From: Symbiodinium natans
Lineage: Eukaryota; Sar; Dinophyceae; Suessiales; Symbiodiniaceae
Length of the DNA stretch: 64,000 nt
Direction of reading: 5' to 3'
NCBI GenBank assembly: GCA_905221605.1
Contig: CAJNDS010002395.1
Coordinates: forward strand, 255,001 to 319,000
Of the stretch, positions 57,616 through 64,000 are shown in pieces. The translations under genes and the position numbers were made by a program. Within the stretch, counting starts at the first letter, position 1. Each line of letters starts with the position of its first letter. The notes beneath the pieces were generated by a model. That model saw only the letters and a list, made by a program, of their open reading frames with translations, ran no database searches and was not told the DNA's origin.

Positions 57616-58984
57616 TTAGCGCTGCGATGCTGCCACCACATCCTTGAAGGTGTAGAAGCCCTTTGCAGCGGCAGCTGCATCAAGAGGGTTCACCTTGGAG
57701 AACATGTTGTTGGGAATGGATCCATCCACAATTCCGGCCATGGAGTTGTACACGTCCATCACGGTGGCCTTTGGCACTGATGCGACAATGCGCCCGATGG
57801 CTGCGTTCACTGCCTCGTAATCCGCAGCAGACGTCACTCCCTTGGCGTCGACACTGCCAATGGCCTTGTGGTGCGCCTCAGCGGCAGCCTTCAGAAGGTT
57901 TCCGTCCATCTGGCTGCCCATCACGATCATCTTGTCAATGGCGGTCATCACCTTCGGGGCTGTGGTGCCTGGCAGCGGCTTCAGGTAAACATCGGACAGC
58001 CAGTCCACCTGAGGGCACGCGCACAAACAACCCAGCATGCTCGGTCAAAAGAAACCCATTGCAAAACCCTTAGGAACTGGCTCCGGCATGGGGACTCAAA
58101 TGATGTCTCTCAGTTGTCTTCAGCAAAGATTGTTCTTCTTTGCCATCCTGCACCTCCTTCAAGAAAGGGTAAGATGCATCCGAAAGGGCCTTCGCCGCCG
58201 CACCAATCTTGTCCCCAGTGGGCACAGTGGCCGGAGCACCAACCGCAGACACTTGGTTCCTTGGAATGTTTCAGGAGTTCATTTGCAAAGATGCTAAGAA
58301 TACAAGCACCGCAGATGCAGAACGACGTGGGAATGCTAAGATAGTCAAAAATAGATCTGAATCAACTCCAATGCTCTTTTCCACCACATCCTTGAACTCC
58401 AAGAAGCCCTTGTATGCCTTCTCGGCATCCGCACCGTTGACCAAAGACTTCATGTACCCCGGCACGGCAGGGTCAGTGATGTCCTTCACGGCATTGTACA
58501 CGTCCATGACCTTTGCCTTGGGGACGGACGCCACAACGCGGCCCAAAGCCGCGTTCACCGCATCCCAATCCGCCCGAGAAGTCACACCGTTGGGACCTGA
58601 GATGCTTCCGATGGCCTTGTGATGGGCCTCCGCTGCTGCCTTCAAGAGCTTGGGGTCTGCTGCTGCGCCCATGTCAATCATCTTGTCAATCGCCTTGAGA
58701 GCTTGGAGAGGTTGGAACTTGCCAGGAGCTTGCAAGAAGATGCCGTTGTTCCAGTCCACTTCCTTCGCGAAGTCATAGGAAGCATCACCAAGCTTTTTTG
58801 CGGCATCGCCAATTTCGTCGGCGAAGGCAGCCGGAGCCATCATCATGCCGGCTGCAGACGCAGCTGCCACTGGGGCAGCCGTCCTGCGAAGCGGCCCTGG
58901 CACGAATCCGGAGCTGGAGAGGCCGCATGCCAGCAACGCAGCCACAACAACGCAAGCGGTGACTTTCCTCGTGGAGCGCGCCAT
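57616..58984 (-). CDS. PCP: Peridinin-chlorophyll a protein precursor, three exons
   Basis: Soluble light-harvesting protein of the thylakoid lumen that binds peridinin and chlorophyll a. Exons 58984-58377, 58259-58154 and 58008-57616 join in frame to 1107 nt (368 aa). Residues 1 to about 57 are a targeting leader: a hydrophobic signal (CVVVAALLACGLSSSGFVP, with the FVP motif of dinoflagellate plastid leaders) and a second Ala-rich hydrophobic segment ending PAAFA before the mature DEIGDAAKK. Two homologous domains follow, as in the long two-domain form: domain 1 has LKAAAEAHHKAIGSISG and VNAALGRVVASVPKAKVMDV, domain 2 has LKAAAEAHHKAIGSVDAKG and VNAAIGRIVASVPKATVMDV. Intron 1 (58260-58376) is GA-AG and intron 2 (58009-58153) is GT-AG. 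All residues appear intact, so it should be functional. It is flanked by PPR exons on both sides. Confidence 0.97.
58260..58376 (-). other. GA-AG intron in PCP
   Basis: 117 nt, beginning GAGCATTGG and ending TTCCAAG before G. Splicing here restores KDVVEKNQVSAVGAPATV, the expected inter-domain linker of PCP. The alternative cut at the neighbouring AAG breaks the frame, so the GA donor is well supported. Confidence 0.85.
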
Positions 58985-59169
58985 GAGCAAGAGAGCAAAA
59001 GGAGAGGCCCTTTGTCAAGAGTATGATCAAAGCCAAAAATGCTCCCTAGCACGAGCTCTTCGCCAACCATGCCTTTGCAAAGTCACAACACCAATGCAAG
59101 GCGCAACCTCCGGCAAAAGATGCCGAGCCTTCATCTTGCAATTCTCAGCCCATTCGCCCCCCTTCCCTT

Positions 59170-62100
59170 ACCCTTGCCTCCTCCAGCTCCCGTAGCAGCA
59201 CGAGGGCGGGCTGCCACTGCCCGCACTTGCCGCAGGCACTGATGGCCGCATTGAAGGTGATCGCCTTAAGAGGCTCTCAAAAGCGAACCTTCAGACTTCA
59301 GGTCGATCAAGCCTCCTCCCGTTTCGGGATCCGTAGCTTAAGCACCATAAAAGAGAGACCCTGTGGGCAAGGAGCACAATCTGCAAGTGCACCCATATGT
59401 ATATGTATATGTATTATATGCATATGCATATGCATGTGCATGTGTATATACATACATATATCTATATCGATAGATAGATGGATAGATAGATCGATCGATA
59501 TATATATATATATATATATACATACATACATACATACATACATACATACATACATACATACATACATACATACATACATACATACATACATACATACATA
59601 CATACATACATACATACATACATACATACATACATACATACTATACATACATACATACACGCATGCATACGTTCCTACATCTACATGCACATACACATCT
59701 ATGTCTACATATATCAAATTGCACAGAGATATTGATCTCAGCGACGAGATTCCTGACTTCGGATCTTGGTAGCGGTTCGTGCCCAAATCTAGGCTCGGAA
59801 CCATGGAATTTGGGCGATATTTGCAGGAGCTCAATCCCCGAACACGACCCCAAACATCATCAGGCCCCACAATCCGGATGAAGCCTGGTGAAGCAAGGCA
59901 CATCCTTCCGCACTCCTGCCTCGCGCGCCTCGGCAAACAAGGCCAGAGCCTGACGGCACTTTCGGGGCGCTGGCTTTCGGGGCTGGCGACTTGGGGAAGC
60001 CAAAACAATTTGCTTGCCGTGGACAGGCCACCCTCAATTGAGACTCATTTCCGCAGCTATGGCCGAGCTAGCAAGCCCGCTTCCTAGCTTCAAAGGCACC
60101 AGTCGACAACAGCTCTGCATAGTTCGGATCCTCAGACTCTACGGAACCCGCAAACACCAAATGGCACCTGAGTTCATGAAGTGTCTCATCCTCGTCTAAA
60201 GTTTCTTTCTGCACAGGGCCGAAGTACGACAACTGCACACAACCGGAAGCCAACCCAAAACCCCAAGGGCCTGCTCCCAGCGCCCGCTCTTCTCGCAAGC
60301 GCTGATGGTTGTGTTGTAGGAGACCTCATTCGCCTTCTGGCAGGTTGCACAAAATGCTTGCGCTATCTTCGAGTGCGGCCCTCAGCGACCTCTGAACACC
60401 CCGAGAGAGAAAAAATGATGCACGTACACATTTTAAAAAAATCCCTCAAGCCCATCCCCAAACAGCCGTCGAGCCCGGGGCCCCTGCAGCCCCTTTCCCC
60501 TCATTCCTGCCCTGGGCCTCCAGGCCGGCGCACCGAAGCGCTGAGAGGTAGGCCAAAGCAAGCTCCCAGTTCTTGCCCCTGGCACCTGACTTTCCCGGGG
60601 CTGAGCTCCAGCTTTGACGTGTTTTCGGGTATTCTAACAGCAGCCAGGGTTAGGACCAGTTGAGGGCCTCTCAAACCCTCGTTTCGAACCGCGCGGCAGG
60701 CGCCGATGGCGGTGGTGCACGTGACGGTGCTGGGCTCCAGGTCCCCAGCCACGGCCTCCTCGAACCTTCGGGAAGCGTTCGCACAAGGTTTCAAGGTGTG
60801 AATGGGTTTCAAGGGATTCAAAGAGAGACCTCCAAGGGTGCGGATAATTCCTTGAAGCGCGCATGCCTGGGGAAGACATCGCGGGCATGAGGCCGAAGCG
60901 AAGCGGAAGTGAGCTGCAGACCGGCAGTAATCCGTGGACATGTAGCGGACATGCGCTTGCAAAAGGAAGCGGGCTCAACCGAAAACTCTGCGACAAGGAA
61001 GCAGAGTCGAGACTCAAATGACGAAGTGGAGGTTCGGAGGCTTTAGGTCCGGCTTATGGTTGGGGAGGGCTCAACGAAAGACAGTTCAAAACCTACCAAA
61101 ATGAGCCAAATTAACCCCCCCCCCCCCCCCAAAGTCGCACTCTCAGGCTCCAGGGTCGGAGACACGGCAAGCAGAGAGTCCCAAAGAAGGCGACGGGCAG
61201 CGAGAGGCACCACGGTCACCCTGACTCCGAGCCCGAAATGCCCACATCCTCCACTTCTTACCCTGAAGCTACTAACCGAAACTCAACACTGAAGTCCCAA
61301 AGGTTATAAGTTTACACGATCCCAAAGCTCCCTCTCTTTGCGGCTCTGTGACAAGGCCAGGGCCTCCTCGGGAGCATGCTTAGGGGCTTCTGCACAGCCT
61401 TCGAGGGGGCATAGAGGGTTCAAAAAGGGCTTCGGATTCGGGGACCTCTGGATGTGGCAGAGCGAAGAAGCCAAGAAGCCCCAAGGCCCTAAGGAAAGGA
61501 GTCCTGCCAGCGCTCCGCACGGGCGGCAGCAGCCACGGACCCAGAAAGGAGCCACGCCTGCCGACCAACACAGACCCACAGACACGCACAAACACCACAG
61601 AACAGATGCGGGGTGGGGAGGGATCGGGGTCCCGGGCTTTGGATCTCTTTGTAGTCTGTTGGAACCCCGCGCCATGCTCGCTGCTCGCGCGCGCGCGCGC
61701 GCACGCACCGCACCTATCCTCCGGCACTTGCGCTTTGCCGGCTTTGCCGGCATTTCTGGCCTTTCGCCTCCCCTCACGGCCCCGACGGTTGCCACACCGT
61801 GTCACTTTCCGGAATGCCTCCGCCGAAAACAGCACAGCTTTGGCTCCGCGTAGTTTGCCAGTTTGACCACCTCTGCCCCTCTGCCATGTGGTCGTTGATG
61901 CAAGAAGACCTTCTCGAGTTGAGCTCGCTGTAGATGCGACATGAGCATGTTGTTGCGCGCCTCCCTCACGCAAAGCTGCTTGAAAGCTGTCTGTGTGCAA
62001 GAACTTCAGAATACAATTCAGTTCTCTGAAGTACGGTTTGTTGTGGGGTCCCTGCCAAACTACAGGCAAACCAAACCCAACCCCCCCCTCAAAAAAAACA

Positions 62101-62890
62101 GTAATCCTAATAAGAATAAAAAGCAAATGACAATAACAACTGCTGATCATAACTTAACAACAGTCGTGATAATAAGAAGAAGAAGAATATCAATCATAAC
62201 AATACGAATGATAATCCTAACGATAATACTAGCAAGACCAAGAATTATAGTAACAATGGGCACCCCAATCCGCCCTCCAAGAACAGCGAACCCCCCCGCA
62301 AAATGCCTTGGAGCGTGGCTCGGCCTGCGAAGGCACCGCGTGCGCCATCGGCCCGCCCGGAGCACTCCGCCGCCCCCGTGGCTCAGAGGGTTTTTGGGTT
62401 CTTTTGAGTTTGTTGGGAGGGTTTAGGACTTTGGGTTCTTTTGGGGTGTTTTGGGGTTTTGGGGTTTAGGGCTTAGGGTTTTGGGGTGTTTGTGGGGTTG
62501 AAGTTTGCTTACTCACTCATCACAGGGTGCTGTCCGAATTTCAGGGATCTGGCCATGGGCAAAACCCAACGAGATGCGCGTTTAGGACCTCACAGGCATC
62601 GCAAACCGTCCTCGGCGCTCCCCAAGTTCTTGAAAAGGAGGCTGGTGAGACGGGAAGACGGTAAGGCACTCAGACAAGGCGCATTCTTGAGCTTGTGGTT
62701 GGGATGCTGAGGCCCGAGGCACACCGAGGAAGCCGTACTCGTAGTTGCTGGCCTCCTCACCTCAAAGAGTTGCGGTCTGAGGGCACCTATGGCTTTAGGG
62801 GGTTTTGGGGGACAGGGGTTGAGGGCTTGAAGAACGATTTGACAAGCTTCATTCAAGAGGACAAGGGCTTCGTTGGGCCGGCACCGGTGA
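59170..62890 (-). CDS. Second PPR exon series upstream of PCP
   Basis: The same protein family as the series at 45-55 kb. Minus-strand exons: about 62890-62830 (NEALVLLNEACQIVLQAL), 61560-61500 (SVAAAARAERWQD), 60780-60680 (STVTCTTAIGACRAVRN), 60595-60545 (KNWELALAYLSAL), 60345-60260 (NEVSYNTTISACEKSGRWEQ), 59960-59890 (ALALFAEAREAGVRKD) and 59270-59170 (AITFNAAISACGKCGQWQP, then ALVLLRELEEA). Each matches a PPR helix or repeat. Six of them have counterparts in the same order in the other series. It may be a separate gene ending before PCP, or the 5' part of one long PPR gene with PCP inside an intron. No start codon or leader was found. Confidence 0.65.
59395..59700. repeat. ATAC tetranucleotide and related microsatellite
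   Basis: ATGTATAT/CATATG words, then GATA-type repeats, then (CATA)n nearly pure from about 59520 to 59640, in the intron 5' of the last PPR exon before PCP. The repetitive Tyr/Met/Cys/Val and His/Ile/Thr frames across it are artefacts. Confidence 0.95.
61684..61706. repeat. Alternating CG run
   Basis: An alternating purine-pyrimidine run of about 20 bases (CGCGCGCGCGCGCGCAC), the kind that favours left-handed DNA, within PPR intron sequence. Confidence 0.85.
62395..62500. repeat. Degenerate TTTAGGG/TTTTGGGG-like run
   Basis: G/T-rich block with GGGGTTTAGGGCTTAGGG and several TTTTGGGG words. It resembles degenerate telomere-type repeat (TTTAGGG is the common dinoflagellate telomere unit), but lies between coding exons. 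Confidence 0.6.
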
Positions 62891-62999
62891 CCGCCTTCGA
62901 CTGCCCCATTCCCTTCCTCAAAAATGGATTGCCAGCTAAGAAACATCTCCTCACGCATCACTTTTGGGGTTCAGGGCTGCCTACTCGAATCCCCCCCAA

Positions 63000-64000
63000 C
63001 ACCCTACAGAACCCCACACGGAACACCCTACAAGTAGCCCCTCCACTCCCCTACCTTTCCCTCCTTTTCGGGCAGGCGGCCCCAGAAGCGCGTGGAGAGC
63101 TTGCCAGGAGGGTTGTTTGCCGCCTGAGGTTCGCTTAGGACTCGTTCCACGGATCGTCAAAGGCCAGCCGGGCTCGAAACAAGCCACCGCAGAGGAGCTC
63201 GGAAAGCTCGGCTTGGGGCTGGGTTTGGGGACGTAGCTTGCTCACTTCCAAATATTGGCCGCACGCGCGACGCAAGATAACCGACATTCTGGGCAGGGAA
63301 CAAAAAAGGTGCATAAGAGAATCAAACAGGCATCAACCTGAGCAAAGCCTGGTGCGCGAACCAGAGGTCGGAGAGGCCGCAGAAGATGGTGTACTGGAAC
63401 CTTGGCATGTTGACATCGCATGTATCTGTGCACGGTTGGAGATACATGTGCGTGTACATGGAGGAAGCATCTATATACAGCTGCAGGCATGTGTTTGCAT
63501 ACAAAGAAACATCTAGAAATGAAGAGACGTGAGAAGGCTAGCTGTTACAAAGTTACAGGAATTGCAATCTCCGAGATCCGAGAGCTCCCACTCTGCCCAT
63601 TTTCTGGAGTTTGCAATTCCTCGACCTTGTTTCCACCGTTTAATTCATCAAAATGAAAAAGAGCTCCTTCACTTGAGAGAAGAAAAGTATCAAGAGTTCA
63701 TCTAGAGCTCGCAAGGAGGGGCTACGAGAATTCCGAGATCCGAGCGTTTTGTGGCTTTGAGTGCATTCATGTTTGCAAAGTTGCCCCACAACCGTAGAAC
63801 CGCAGAACGATGCTTGCAGGATCCTTGTATCAAACTGCCCCAAACCGTCTAACCGAACCTTTTCAACTCAACCGAAGGCCCTCCCCGAACAGCCCCAAAG
63901 ATGTTCAGCTCCCGGCCAGCCGACTGCGGGGACCTACACAGTCAGAGGATTCTGTTGGGACCCTACCGGGATCTCTCAGGGTTCTAAGCCACGGTCCTGA
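63000..64000. other. Right edge, no gene called
   Basis: The last kilobase has several open frames on both strands but none with PPR, LHC or other recognisable motifs. The sequence resembles the introns of the PPR region. Confidence 0.35.

Noticed and set aside
59227-60008. Frames of repeated Met-Tyr-Val-Cys or His-Thr-Tyr-Ile
   Set aside because: Translations of the CATA tetranucleotide microsatellite.

Overview
The window is dinoflagellate nuclear DNA. The clearest marker is a complete peridinin-chlorophyll a protein (PCP) gene at 57.6-59.0 kb, a family known only from dinoflagellates. Supporting markers are a light-harvesting complex (LHC) polyprotein gene, many pentatricopeptide (PPR) exons of the dinoflagellate 'YNAAISACEKG' type, introns starting GC or GA as well as GT, and a cytosine-C5 DNA methyltransferase. 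I cannot fix the genus. Every gene I can support lies on the minus strand, so the window reads as one unidirectional gene cluster from right to left.

Region 1 (1-14.6 kb), in transcription order: a large acidic protein with a C-terminal zinc-binding exon (14.6-11.2 kb), a proline-rich protein (10.9-9.5 kb), a basic KTPAR-repeat protein (9.1-7.9 kb), a CAG/CAA tract and a palindromic G-rich minisatellite (7.8-6.7 kb), a three-exon DNA methyltransferase (5.9-3.2 kb), and an eight-exon gene of unknown function running off the left edge (from 2.26 kb). A CAA repeat, a 100-N assembly gap and a TTGTCCGTCTCTCTG repeat (14.8-15.25 kb) separate this from the rest.

Region 2 (15.3-26.8 kb): fragments of an unknown gene, a long CTT microsatellite, then an 8.4-kb LTR-retrotransposon-like element (18361-26779). 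It has identical 289-bp LTRs, a half-tRNA-Met-type primer-binding site, a polypurine tract and an imperfect 5-bp target duplication. Its frameshift-broken coding region carries WW, S1 and CCCH zinc-finger domains, and I see no reverse transcriptase or integrase. Its LTR contains a degenerate spliced-leader-like sequence.

Region 3 (26.8-31.5 kb): mostly non-coding and repetitive, including a 7-mer TAATTAG array, with exons of a small membrane-protein gene at 27.8-28.6 kb.

Region 4 (31.5-44.5 kb): an LHC polyprotein gene with one partial and three further modules, each split into about a dozen micro-exons of roughly 30-70 nt at conserved positions.

Region 5 (45.2-63 kb): PPR gene(s) with one or two helices per exon, interrupted by the three-exon PCP gene. 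An ordered block of six PPR exons occurs twice, on either side of PCP.

PCP and the LHC polyprotein are both light-harvesting proteins of the plastid, and dinoflagellate PPR proteins typically act in organelle RNA processing, so regions 4-5 are plastid-oriented. Exon limits marked as exact were checked for reading phase by hand; the others are approximate.
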